From Aliidiomarina quisquiliarum (GTDB taxonomy: Bacteria > Pseudomonadota > Gammaproteobacteria > Enterobacterales > Alteromonadaceae), in the NCBI RefSeq assembly GCF_023922585.1, contig NZ_JAMFTN010000020.1:1-64000 (forward strand): a DNA stretch of 64,000 nt. Direction: 5' to 3'. The notes beneath the pieces are model-generated. The model ran no database searches. It was not told where the DNA came from and saw only the letters and a program-made list of their open reading frames with translations. Within the stretch, counting starts at the first letter, position 1, and every line of letters starts with the position of its first letter. Made by a program: the position numbers and the translations under genes. Shown one piece after another: positions 36,576 to 44,468 of the stretch.

Positions 36576-37090
36576 AGGCTATTGTTCTCTGCCAAACTAT
36601 CGTCCACGAGCAATGTAAAATCTTACAGACTGCCCAAGGAACAGCTTGTAGAAAGGGCTACCATGACACGAAGTGGGCAAAGACGATGGAGTCTATTGGG
36701 TTAATCCCCAGCCACACTGGCAAACCGGGAGGAAAGAAAACAGGGCAGAAAATGTCTAGTTATATAGACAAAAGAGGGAAGTTTTTTAGTGCCTGCCTAG
36801 AGCTTGTTAAGCGTGGATTTAATTTAGAGTGGATTGACACTAATCATTACGATTCTGAAAGCCTTGAGGTGGCTACCGATCTGCCTCATGAAACAGCAAC
36901 CGAAGCATTCGTTACCTTGCTCGAACGAAAGCTGGTGCAACCACAAGAGCTGAAGAATGAGTCTGACAACCCTTCTGCTAAGCGTAAAGTTAAATATCAT
37001 TGCGCCGCCTGCAATTCTTCTGTCTGGGGGAAACCAGGACTTGCAGTTCAGTGTCTGAATTGTGCGAAACCATTTGAAGAAATAGTTTAA
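36576..37090 (+). pseudogene. SprT-like gene remnant
   Basis: The frame opens after a TAG at about 36573 and has no start codon until 36686. It reads VHEQCKILQTAQGT, GYHDTKWAKTMESIGLIPS, TGKPGGKKTGQKM and a zinc ribbon CAAC/CLNC. This matches the C-terminal part of SprT-like metallopeptidases found on mobile elements (VHExCHxxQ...GYH..W). The catalytic HExxH has become HEQCK, so the remnant should be inactive even if made. It probably marks an old mobile insertion in the array. Confidence 0.72.
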
Positions 37091-37091
37091 T

Positions 37092-37553
37092 TCAAAGTAG
37101 CTGCTCTATTTCTTTAAGCTTTCCATCCCACCACTGCAATGCCTCCCGCATCACGTCACGGCAGTCTTCGCCAACATAAGGGCCGTCTTGAATAGGACAG
37201 TATAAACCACTATCAAGTTCTCCTAGCGCCTTTCCATTCTCAAACACTTGCCATGGTCCCCAAGGCTTTCCGTCAACGTACTCCTTTAACATGTTATCTC
37301 GCTCGAACTTTATAAAGTCATGAAAGATCTGGTTACTACCCTCATCTTTCTTGATCAAGGACCACTGGGACGCAATCGATTTCGCATGCTCGGGAAAGGT
37401 CTTTTTATCAACTTTATCCAGCGCTGAACCGACAGTTCTGCATATAGCTACTGCCGCGATCCAAAGATATTTAAATTTATCCTGGTCATCCTCAACATCC
37501 AGAAGCTCGAGTAAGTCTTTTAAGTCAATCCAAACCTTCCGCGCATGTAACAT
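37092..37553 (-). CDS. Uncharacterised HEPN-like helical protein
   Basis: The 153-residue all-helical protein begins ARKVWIDLKDLLELL and contains FERDNMLKEY (near 99), a motif seen in a widespread family of small HEPN-like proteins. Compared with the HepT nuclease motif Rx4HxY, this reads Rx4KxY. No signal peptide is seen, unlike the immunity genes around it. It is convergent with the SprT remnant, 1 bp apart. I infer a defence or mobile-element origin with low certainty. Confidence 0.6.
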   Translation of the reverse strand: MLHARKVWIDLKDLLELLDVEDDQDKFKYLWIAAVAICRTVGSALDKVDKKTFPEHAKSIASQWSLIKKDEGSNQIFHDFIKFERDNMLKEYVDGKPWGPWQVFENGKALGELDSGLYCPIQDGPYVGEDCRDVMREALQWWDGKLKEIEQLL

Positions 37554-37645
37554 TCTCGACTCCTGCTAAAGTAGACTCAAAAATTTTCCGATCCAAGTAT
37601 TCAGCTTTTCTGTTGGAATTTTACCATCGCCAGCACCGGCGCAAC

Positions 37646-37745
37646 TGTGGCGTAGTAATAAAGGTTCACACCAAGCCTTCCGTAACTCATTGACTTTTTG
37701 TAGTTGAGATTTACCGCTGAAAAAATAAAATATCATACCCAACAT
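37646..37745 (-). repeat. Internal partial copy of the leader repeat
   Basis: The minus strand repeats the CGTAGTAATAAAG start-of-gene and the GCTGAAAAAATAAA stretch of the outer repeats. The small membrane gene here reads GTG AAC CTT TAT TAC TAC and is cut short after a few codons. It marks a former cassette end. Confidence 0.75.
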
Positions 37746-37825
37746 TAAATCAGGCTCTAAACTTTCAGCATCATAGGAGGATGATTTTCAACTGCAGCTT
37801 TTCGCGCACCCCGTTGAAGTTACTA

Positions 37826-38452
37826 TCATCGAGGAGTCACAAACTTGGGGAAAAACTGCCCGTTCAAATAAACGCCGTCTAACTTTGAACAAGATAAAAC
37901 GCCGGGCTCAATCCTCCCGCGAAACTTATAACCAGCCAAAATACGAAATTGATTCAATACAATATGTTCTTCTCCATTATGATAAGACAGCGTTAAGTCT
38001 TTGCCTTTATACTGCGGCGAAATATCAATAAAATAACCAAGGCGCTCATTGCACATCGGGAGTACTTTATTAGTCTCAGGCAGCCCATGACGGGGAACTT
38101 CAGTTATACGTTGAACCCGGCGTACTTCACCATCACTTTCTTCAAAGTACAAACTGAGCGTGAGCGGCTCATTAAAATCACATGACGCTAGCTCGATTTC
38201 AGATGACCACCTCATACCATTCTCATCTACAGGAACTTCAAGCCACAGGGGTTCTTCAGTGCAGCCAAAAAGCTCATAGAATGCTTTTCTATCCCCAGCT
38301 CCTAGAAAAACATGGTTTACTTGCAGAACAAGAGGCCCGCCTAACTGCTCACTGACAGAAAACCAACTTATACCGAGCCTTGAACTCGCATTCACATTCC
38401 CAATTTGCATTCCAAAGCCTATTAAACAAAAGATAAATAATAACCTAGTCAC
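37826..38452 (-). CDS. Putative periplasmic immunity protein, family A (second copy)
   Basis: The GTG at 38452 overlaps the TAG stop of the tip gene and has GGAGG 9 nt upstream. The product is about 208 residues with a signal peptide (cut after NVNAS). It shares four cysteine positions and the end YLNGQFFPKF with the protein at 33654-34265, but most residues differ. The matching tips have diverged likewise, which fits cognate coevolution. Confidence 0.72.
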   Translation of the reverse strand: MTRLLFIFCLIGFGMQIGNVNASSRLGISWFSVSEQLGGPLVLQVNHVFLGAGDRKAFYELFGCTEEPLWLEVPVDENGMRWSSEIELASCDFNEPLTLSLYFEESDGEVRRVQRITEVPRHGLPETNKVLPMCNERLGYFIDISPQYKGKDLTLSYHNGEEHIVLNQFRILAGYKFRGRIEPGVLSCSKLDGVYLNGQFFPKFVTPR

Positions 38453-39090
38453 TATCCGCAGCCTCCATAAGCGTTGCAATTTTCCGTTGCGTCAGCTTTA
38501 TAACTTTCCAGATATTCCGGATCTGAAATAAACTTATTCGCGTAATTAATTTCCCATTGATAAGCGCGAACTTCCGTTGCATTTCCCATCTGCGACCAAG
38601 CGGGCCCCGCACTTTTCCAGTCGCGATAATGAATCAGCTCATGTCCCAAAACCAGCTGAGCAACCCCAGAATGGCCATAGTACCCATTTGGATTTAACTC
38701 CATTTTCCCATTCTGGTAGACGACGCCTGAATCATTTAGACGATAATTAGCATCTACTTTTATCGAATATACACCGACATCGAACTCCCCTAAGATAGCC
38801 TTAGCTAAAGTTGAAGCATCTGCAACTAACGCGTCAACAAGGGTCGACAACTCATTTGAAATATCAAGCGATAGAGCCTTATCTCTATGTGCGGAATCCC
38901 TTAAAACCACATTTGTTCGCTTGGAGTTGTCTGCATCTTTATCTTCATAAATATCTTTCATGGCCCTTCGTCGCGCATGCTCCTGCTTCGAGACGGTAAA
39001 TAAGCTAGCCAACCCGGCGGAAACCGCCCCATTCGCAAACTTACCACCGACGAGCTTAGATACAGTTCCACCAACGATGGTAGACATCAA
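38452..39090 (-). CDS. Displaced Rhs tip with HExxH metalloprotease motif
   Basis: The 212-residue ORF begins within the last 20 residues of the Rhs pretoxin region (SKLVGGKFANGAVSAG) and continues as a tip homologous to that of 34262-35806: LNPNGYYGHSGVAQLVLG, HELIHYRD (near 148), EVRAYQWEI, terminal CNAYGGCG. The core upstream is broken, so it has no proper start or ribosome site. It is a silent cassette that could be restored by recombination at the shared boundary. Confidence 0.78.
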   Translation of the reverse strand: MMSTIVGGTVSKLVGGKFANGAVSAGLASLFTVSKQEHARRRAMKDIYEDKDADNSKRTNVVLRDSAHRDKALSLDISNELSTLVDALVADASTLAKAILGEFDVGVYSIKVDANYRLNDSGVVYQNGKMELNPNGYYGHSGVAQLVLGHELIHYRDWKSAGPAWSQMGNATEVRAYQWEINYANKFISDPEYLESYKADATENCNAYGGCG

Positions 39091-39410
39091 TATGTTTCAA
39101 GTTGGGCTTCCTGCATTACCCCCTATGGAGCTCGCGCCTGCGCTTACAAAGCCGTGGCTAAATTTCCCGCCTTGCACCGAGCTCGCTGCGCCGCCAACAA
39201 TCCCCCCTCGACATGAAGCCTCCAACTCCCTTTAATCCACCAAGGCTTTTTCCCATGCCTGCCGTCAATCCACCGACTATCGCGCCGCGTAAGTTTCCGG
39301 TCTTTTTGATATCGTAGCTCCTGATTGCGTCCCAGGTAAGGCCATCGACAGTAGCGGAATAAATATACCAAACATGGTATTGAGCTACTCAAATAAATAT
39401 CCACTTAGGT
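39023..39410 (-). pseudogene. Broken Rhs core relic in the left arm
   Basis: The minus strand retains the Gly-rich pretoxin region (GAIVGGLTAGMGKSLGG) but carries an extra G after TCGAGGGGG, a TGA in place of Gly after SPT, and a rearranged start near 39300-39410. The same lesions occur at 46450-46830 on the plus strand, so both are copies of one broken ancestor. Confidence 0.8.
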
Positions 39411-39492
39411 CAGTTTAATCGCAGTTATCACCGAGTTCGCGTGTCAAGTTAAAGCTGCCACGCTGAGTTAACCACTTCACAAAACGAAGTAG

Positions 39493-39984
39493 TCACTCCG
39501 GTTTCGCAGGTTTGCTGTCCTCGGGCTCAGGCGGCGGCATGGGGTCATCCAACCCCTCAATCTCGGCAGGGAATATATATCCGACATCAACTAAACAGCC
39601 TAAAGGCCTATCTCTCATATACACTTTAAGAACAGGCGGGCACTCATCGCGCAATAGAAATGTTCCTCTAATTCCAATGTAACGATACTGCATATGGTCA
39701 GGGCTGTACTCAAGGGTCATACAAAAAGTCACCATCTCATACACCCGAATCGCACGCATCGTCGACTCATCGTGCATCATCACGCCACAAAACTCATAAG
39801 GTGACTCCGTTTGGTTCAAGTCGCTTGGGTCAATTCGTAAATAGCCCTTTAACCTTACCTCTTGCCCAGAGTATGCTTCGGGAGTTACATTGAGCCTAAG
39901 AAAAGAGGTGTACTCAAAAGACTTCGCGGGGAAAGCTACTCCCATAAGAAACAATGCTGAGAGGCTCAGTAAAAATTTACGCAT
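39493..39984 (-). CDS. Putative periplasmic immunity protein, family B (copy 1)
   Basis: The ATG at 39984 overlaps the tip stop (TAATG). The product is about 163 residues, with a signal peptide (cut after PAKS, about 22). Beta-rich mature sequence follows with three or four cysteines (EFCGVMM, TFCMTLE, DECPP, LGCLVD) and a Pro-rich acidic tail. It is a close homologue of the protein at 45860-46357. It is judged an immunity protein from position and export. Confidence 0.75.
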   Translation of the reverse strand: MRKFLLSLSALFLMGVAFPAKSFEYTSFLRLNVTPEAYSGQEVRLKGYLRIDPSDLNQTESPYEFCGVMMHDESTMRAIRVYEMVTFCMTLEYSPDHMQYRYIGIRGTFLLRDECPPVLKVYMRDRPLGCLVDVGYIFPAEIEGLDDPMPPPEPEDSKPAKPE

Positions 39985-40534
39985 TAGCAATCTCCTTCGC
40001 GTCGCAAGTTGCACATGTGTAGCCGAGTGTTATCGTCGTTAACCGGCAATCCAGACGCCCGAAATCCATTCACATCAAACCGCCACAGCGCACCCCCCAT
40101 GATGGGTTGTGGAAGTGTAGCCGTATGTCATCCGCTGCTCTAAATCTACATCAATATCATCCAATGAAGGTCGCCAGTAAAGCCCCTTATGTGTGCCATG
40201 GGAATGCCATGACGCGTACGGTTGCGCTCTCCCCACCATGACAAGATTAAGACTATTGGTCATGTAGTCAGTCTGCAAAGCACCAATGAAAAATTGCTCT
40301 CCCGTCTGGTAGATATAAGCTCCTACTTCCACATCAACGGTTAGTTTCGAGTGAACATTCTCATGCAACCAATTAGCAGCGTCCTCGCTTGTATCAAAGC
40401 GACCTGACCGTGCAACTTTGTCTCTTAATATTCTAAATTGCGGCTCAAAAGCTTCTCTCTGCTCGGCGGTTAGTGGCACCGAGCGACTCGAACGACGATA
40501 TTGACTTTGATTTCCTCCTTCACTCAGTATCTGC
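39984..40534 (-). pseudogene. JAMM-like Rhs tip (copy 1), frameshifted in a G6 tract
   Basis: The tip resembles the intact copy at 45311-45860, with ASWHSHGTHKG and WRPSLDD forming HxH-x10-SxxD, as in JAMM/DUF4329-like tips. At about 40094-40099 this copy has six G residues instead of five. The frame therefore ends at 40075, and the last part (LWRFDVNGFRASG..., ending CNLRREGDC) is read only in another frame. There is no Rhs core upstream, so it is an orphan tip. Confidence 0.75.
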
Positions 40535-40535
40535 A

Positions 40536-41063
40536 GCTTTCTCGGCTTTGATTAGAAATGGAGTGCAGCTATCGGTGACTGCTTCAGGAGCCAGAGGGGC
40601 TGCTCCCGATATTACTCCAACCTCTGACGTTTTAGGTAATCCTGACATGGACTCTGAGGCAGAAAAAGCCATTTCATCCATAGAAGCCCACCCTTCAAAA
40701 GAAACCGCCGTGGCCGTCTTGAAAGATGGCACACATGTTGCGCCTGACAGTTGCACCAATGATGGGTGTACTTTTACAGTAGATATGGCGCAAGTGAAGT
40801 TTGTAGTTCACAGGCATGTTAATAGCGATAGCTCAAACAATAGATTAGCAAGGATAACCAACGAAATGAGAGAGATGCCTGGACCGGGCGATCACTTATT
40901 CCCGTCCCGAGCATCTGCCCCTAACTATTTCGAAACACCATCGGGAGCGTTCCGAGTACTTGAATATACAGACGAAGCTTGGCGAGTAAGAACTATTTCA
41001 GGGGATGCCATTCCTACAAATTGGCACCCGCGAGATGCGAGAGCAAGGGTGAGGAGACGATGA
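40536..41063 (+). CDS. Orphan Rhs tip with divergent JAMM-like pattern
   Basis: The open frame starts at 40473 within the inverted copy, but tip sequence begins about 40536 (AFSALIRNGVQLSV). It has no Rhs core. Near the end it reads KFVVHRHVN, then PGPGDHLFPS and YFETPSGAFRVLEY, which fits an HxH ... D layout with a longer spacer and no clear Ser. A C-x4-C pair lies in the middle. The stop overlaps the next start (ATGA). Probably silent until joined to a core. Confidence 0.65.
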   Translation, partial: AFSALIRNGVQLSVTASGARGAAPDITPTSDVLGNPDMDSEAEKAISSIEAHPSKETAVAVLKDGTHVAPDSCTNDGCTFTVDMAQVKFVVHRHVNSDSSNNRLARITNEMREMPGPGDHLFPSRASAPNYFETPSGAFRVLEYTDEAWRVRTISGDAIPTNWHPRDARARVRRR

Positions 41064-41515
41064 ATAAAATAAGTTTAATACTATTAGTGACTATTTCTTG
41101 TGCTCTACTACCTAGAGTAGGGGCTGCACAATCAATTACATGCGACACTTTGATGACTAATATGGCACCTTCAAATATCGACTATAAGCCTCTACGCGAC
41201 ATTTCTATAATTTCGCTAGTAGCGGTTCCAGATCGATATCACGAGCAACGTGTTAGTGTCGTAGGAGTTTTTGAATTGTATTATGATCGGATTTCGCTTT
41301 ATGTATCAAAAGATCATTTTAATGCGGATGAAGCGAGCTCAATGGTTTGGGTTAACTTGCCGCAATGTATAGATCTAGAGGACATGGATGAGATGGCGAA
41401 TTGGGTGGGAAAGTTTGTTCGTATTGATGGGGTATTTAATGCTTCGATGAAAAACTTTGCTGCTGGGACAATTGAATCTGTCGAGGTGGTTGAACTTTGG
41501 CATTCAGAAAGGTAA
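41060..41515 (+). CDS. Putative periplasmic immunity protein, family C
   Basis: The 151-residue product has a signal peptide (cut after VGAA, about 23). The beta-rich mature part has HEQRVSVVGVF, ISLYVSKDH and VGKFVRIDGVF, reminiscent of OB-type barrels. It overlaps the tip by 4 bp. The second half of the broken gene at 35849-36543 is a relative. Confidence 0.72.
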   Translation: MNKISLILLVTISCALLPRVGAAQSITCDTLMTNMAPSNIDYKPLRDISIISLVAVPDRYHEQRVSVVGVFELYYDRISLYVSKDHFNADEASSMVWVNLPQCIDLEDMDEMANWVGKFVRIDGVFNASMKNFAAGTIESVEVVELWHSER

Positions 41516-41548
41516 TTATTAGTGCATTAACGCTATGGAGCAGGGAAA

Positions 41549-42643
41549 GTGGACAGGCGTACCTACAACCCGGTGCTTGGACGCTTCATGCAGGCAGACC
41601 CGTTCATTCAAGCGGGCAGCAATTTACAAAATTATAACCGCTACAGCTATGTACTCAATAACCCGCTGAGCTACACTGACCCGAGTGGGTATTTCTTTAA
41701 GAAGCTCAGCACTACGTTTGGCAGATTTACGCCACTACTGTCGATAGCGATTATGGTTATTCCAGGTGCACAGCCCTTGGGAGTTACGATGCTACAAGGC
41801 TTTTTTGCGGGCGGTATTGCGACCGGAAATTTACGCGGCGCGATAGTCGGTGGATTGACGGCAGGCATGGGAAAAAGCCTTGGTGGATTAAAGGGAGTTG
41901 GAGGCTTCATGTCGAGGGGGATTGTTGGCGGTGCAGCGAGCTCGGTGCAAGGCGGGAAGTTTAGCCACGGCTTTGTGAGTGCAGGCGCGAGCTCTTTGGG
42001 TGGAAATGCAGGAAGCCCAACTGGAAACATATTGATGTCTGCCATGGTTGGTGGAACCGTATCCCACCTCGTGGGCGGTAAGTTTGCGAATGGGGCGGTG
42101 ACTGGGGCGATGAGTTATGCCTTTGGACAGATCGCCCGTTCCAGCGTCAGACGGTTACATGGAGGGAGGTCTACGACTGGAAATGTCAGCGAAGAGCAGA
42201 TAAGGGCTGCCTGGGCAAGTATGCGAGAGCATCCAGAGATAGCTGCAATCGAAGCTGAGAAGGGCGAGTTCAACCTCACTGTCGATGCTAGCAAGGTCAC
42301 GGGATATTATTCTGACACTCACACCATTAACGTCAATCCCGGGACGTTTGGCATGGAATACCAGACGATTATGCACGCAGGCTTTGAGGCAAGCATAGAA
42401 AACTTACCCGATGCTGAATGGCATGCGGCGAGGGATGCATACCCTCGCTACTATCCTTTCAGTGCCCAGCGCGTTCTATTCCATGAGGCAATGCATTCAT
42501 TACAGGATCGTTCCGGGTTGAGATATACGCTTAATCCCGCTAAATACGAGATTCCGGTAATTCGCCAGACCAATGAGTTTATGTGGAGGCACTATGGTGA
42601 ACCATTCCGAAAGGATCACACTTCTGTCCGCCCGAGGAACTGA
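41549..42643 (+). CDS. Rhs core fragment fused to an HEAMH metalloprotease tip
   Basis: The 364-residue ORF starts at a GTG just before RTYNPVLGRFMQADPF, so only the last part of the core is present. It continues through DPSGY, the Gly-rich region and VGGKFANGAV (about residue 188). The tip (190-364) carries SAQRVLFHEAMHSLQD, an HExxH zinc site near 314, with a later Glu in TNEFMWRHYGE. It differs from the other HExxH tips and has no terminal Cys pair. An immunity gene starts 1 bp after the stop. Confidence 0.82.
   Translation: MDRRTYNPVLGRFMQADPFIQAGSNLQNYNRYSYVLNNPLSYTDPSGYFFKKLSTTFGRFTPLLSIAIMVIPGAQPLGVTMLQGFFAGGIATGNLRGAIVGGLTAGMGKSLGGLKGVGGFMSRGIVGGAASSVQGGKFSHGFVSAGASSLGGNAGSPTGNILMSAMVGGTVSHLVGGKFANGAVTGAMSYAFGQIARSSVRRLHGGRSTTGNVSEEQIRAAWASMREHPEIAAIEAEKGEFNLTVDASKVTGYYSDTHTINVNPGTFGMEYQTIMHAGFEASIENLPDAEWHAARDAYPRYYPFSAQRVLFHEAMHSLQDRSGLRYTLNPAKYEIPVIRQTNEFMWRHYGEPFRKDHTSVRPRN
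41553..42110 (+). repeat. Direct copy of the Rhs core 3' end
   Basis: Nearly identical to 44755-45295 on the same strand and to the reverse complement of 34845-35400. Recombination between the two plus-strand copies would delete the 3.2 kb between them, including a tip, its immunity gene and the transposon remnant. Confidence 0.85.
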
Positions 42644-42644
42644 A

Positions 42645-43010
42645 ATGAAGACGCGATGCTTGACGGTACTGGCCCTGCTATTTTCTGTGGGGTGTAATGC
42701 GTCCCCATGTGATGGGGAAAGCATAAAGTCACACTTCGATGTGGGGGTTGAGATTGACGGCCCGCTGTCTATCGAGACAGTGGAAGAACGGCAGATGGCC
42801 GAGATTGATCTCGGGGATGGGGTGCAGCGTTTGCCATTTGGGCGTATCAATGCTGAATGGGAAAAGTTCAAATCTCGAGTGGTATCCGGAGACTGTATTT
42901 TTTTCTTCACAACTGATGAAACCACATGGGAGGCGTTACATGGGCGGGAGGGTTATCTTCTGGTGAGAGATGGCGAGCCGGTCGATGCAATAGTGACCAA
43001 GGTGAACTGA
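42645..43010 (+). CDS. Putative periplasmic immunity protein, family D
   Basis: The 121-residue product has a short signal ending in a lipobox-like LLFSVGC (Cys near 16), so it may be a lipoprotein. The rest is acidic (FDVGVEIDGPLSIETVEE, SGDCIFFF). It starts 1 bp after the HEAMH tip stop. I recognise no family. Immunity is inferred from position and export. Confidence 0.68.
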   Translation: MKTRCLTVLALLFSVGCNASPCDGESIKSHFDVGVEIDGPLSIETVEERQMAEIDLGDGVQRLPFGRINAEWEKFKSRVVSGDCIFFFTTDETTWEALHGREGYLLVRDGEPVDAIVTKVN

Positions 43011-43059
43011 CTGAAGCAGCGCCCGGAGGCGCTGCCCACGATATGAAGCCCCGCTGGTT

Positions 43060-43323
43060 TTACCCTTCGGCACTTTCCTGCCCGGCCTGCTCGACGGTCA
43101 CCACCAGGCAGCCTGGCATGGCGCGCACGCGCACCGGTGTCTGGATGTCGAACCCGGCGGCGGCGAGCCAGTCGCCGCGCATCTGCAGCCAGGGCACGCG
43201 CCGGGCGGGGCGCGGCTAGGCCACGCGGCCGGGATACTCGTAATACTGGGTGCCGACCGTCAGCCGGCGTTCGGAAGGGATTTTAGCCGGGCGGCGATTG
43301 CCCGTAGAATGGTCGTTAGCCAT
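43060..43323 (-). pseudogene. SymE-like gene with an in-frame amber codon
   Basis: The frame of 88 codons reads MANDHSTGNRRPAKIPSER, RRLTVGTQYYEYPGRVA, then TAG, then RVPWLQMRGDWLAAAGF and VRVRAMPGCLVV to a stop. This is the layout of SymE-type AbrB-fold toxins (RLTVGYxP ... VPxLxLxGxWLxxAGF). The GC content is far above that of the array and matches the transposon remnant beside it, so it arrived by transfer. It may be dead or be read through in a suppressor host. Confidence 0.7.
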
Positions 43324-43439
43324 GACTCAACTCCTTAGCAGTTGGTTGTGGTCAGCCTGGCTGGGGAGGTTGTAACTCCCCGGTCAGGCGCTTATTTTTG
43401 TCTGCCTCGCTTTCCGCTTAACCCTCAGTCCGGCCGATT

Positions 43440-43740
43440 GTCCGGTTCCTGTAGCGCGCCACAATGCCATCGTAGTTTTTTCCAATTTACCGGTCGTAGG
43501 ATTTGGCAGGTTTTTCGTGGTTTTGCCGATTTCTGGTCGTACAAAAAATTTCGCTGACCACTTTGGTATCGCATGATTTGCCAGCGGCCATAGTAGAGAT
43601 TGCCGAACTGGCGTCGTAGGTGTAGCGAGCCGAGTTGGCGTCGTAGGCGGTGGATGCGAGGTTTTGACGTGATCCAGAGTGCGATGGTGATGGGTGGATT
43701 CCGGCGCCATCGTCATGACGATGACGCCGGGAGGGCCGTA
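43440..43740. mobile_element. Transposon end with repeated GTCGTAG sites
   Basis: There is no convincing gene from 43324 to 43760. The stretch holds at least five GTCGTA-like sites: 43468-43475 (variant), 43492-43500, 43535-43542, 43610-43620 and 43637-43647. The last two are identical GGCGTCGTAGG. Multiple spaced sites at one end are typical of the Tn5053/Tn7/Mu-type transposase binding regions, and an AAA ATPase of that type is adjacent. Confidence 0.55.
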
Positions 43741-43760
43741 GGATGGTGATCGCGCGGTGG

Positions 43761-44219
43761 CTAAGACGCCACCTGCTGTCGGATCAGTTCGTCGTGGGAG
43801 CGCCAGTGGGGTTGCACCAGCACGCCATTGACGTGGGTGATGGTGACGGTTTTCCGGGTTTCGCGGGCGGCTTCGATGAGGCTGCCATAACAGAGATTAC
43901 GGCACAGGCGCAGATTGCCCTGGGCGCTGCGGATAATGAGCTCCATGGCGGCCTCGTTGAAGGTATTGAGCCCCAGCCGCGCGGCTTCAAGCTCACGGAC
44001 GATGTAGCCTTCCATGTCGTCGTCGTTGAGTGGCTTGAGGGTGGCGAAGTAGGTAATGCGGCTTTTGATGTCCTGATTGACGTTGAGCGCCAGGTAGTGG
44101 AGCAGCTCGCGCTGGCCGAACAGCACCAGATTGTGCTGCTTGGGGAACTGTTCGAACAGCAGGCGCAGCTTGCGCAACACCTGCATGTCGAGCAGGTGGG
44201 CCTCGTCGATGATGTTTAA
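43761..44219 (-). pseudogene. Truncated TniB/ExeA-like AAA ATPase of a transposon
   Basis: The frame can be read from 44219 as NIIDEAHLLDMQVLRKLR, a Walker B site. It continues with LVLFGQRELLHYLAL, SRITYFATLKPL and the C-terminal helical domain (GNLRLCRNLCYGSLIEAA), to a stop at 43761. The Walker A half is missing, cut at 44219. Such ATPases are target-selection partners of DDE transposases, and no transposase remains here. GC content is high, as in the neighbouring SymE remnant. Confidence 0.78.
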
Positions 44220-44468
44220 TTAATGAAGACTCAGGAGGCAGGCGGTTGCCCGGAGGTTTGACCATTGCAGCCGGACGGAACATATACAACGTTCTATAAG
44301 CCGACAGAAGTGCGACGAGCAAGCAACTTTAGAACCCTATTCAGTTATGGCCCCGGCCGTGCCTTGGTGTACTAACAAGACATCCGCCCTAGTGGTACGA
44401 TAAGACTCCGGCTTTTTGGCAACTACGAGCATGCGCAACTAGAAAACAATGATATAGAGCATCGCTTT

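Larger units (their letters stand above)
39023..40534 (-). repeat. Left copy of the inverted 1.5-kb cassette
   Basis: The reverse complement of this stretch aligns with 45311-46827. Identity is complete through at least 39144-39404 and lower (roughly nine in ten residues) in the tip and immunity genes. The ends fall at the tip start (GCAGATACTGAGTG) and at the VGGKFANGA boundary. Confidence 0.85.

Noticed and set aside
40473-40535. The first 21 codons of the plus-strand ORF beginning at 40473
   Set aside because: These codons are the complement of the inverted tip copy; the real tip sequence begins near 40536.
43743-44219. A 158-residue plus-strand ORF
   Set aside because: Antisense shadow of the TniB/ExeA-like ATPase remnant, in GC-rich DNA prone to long spurious frames.
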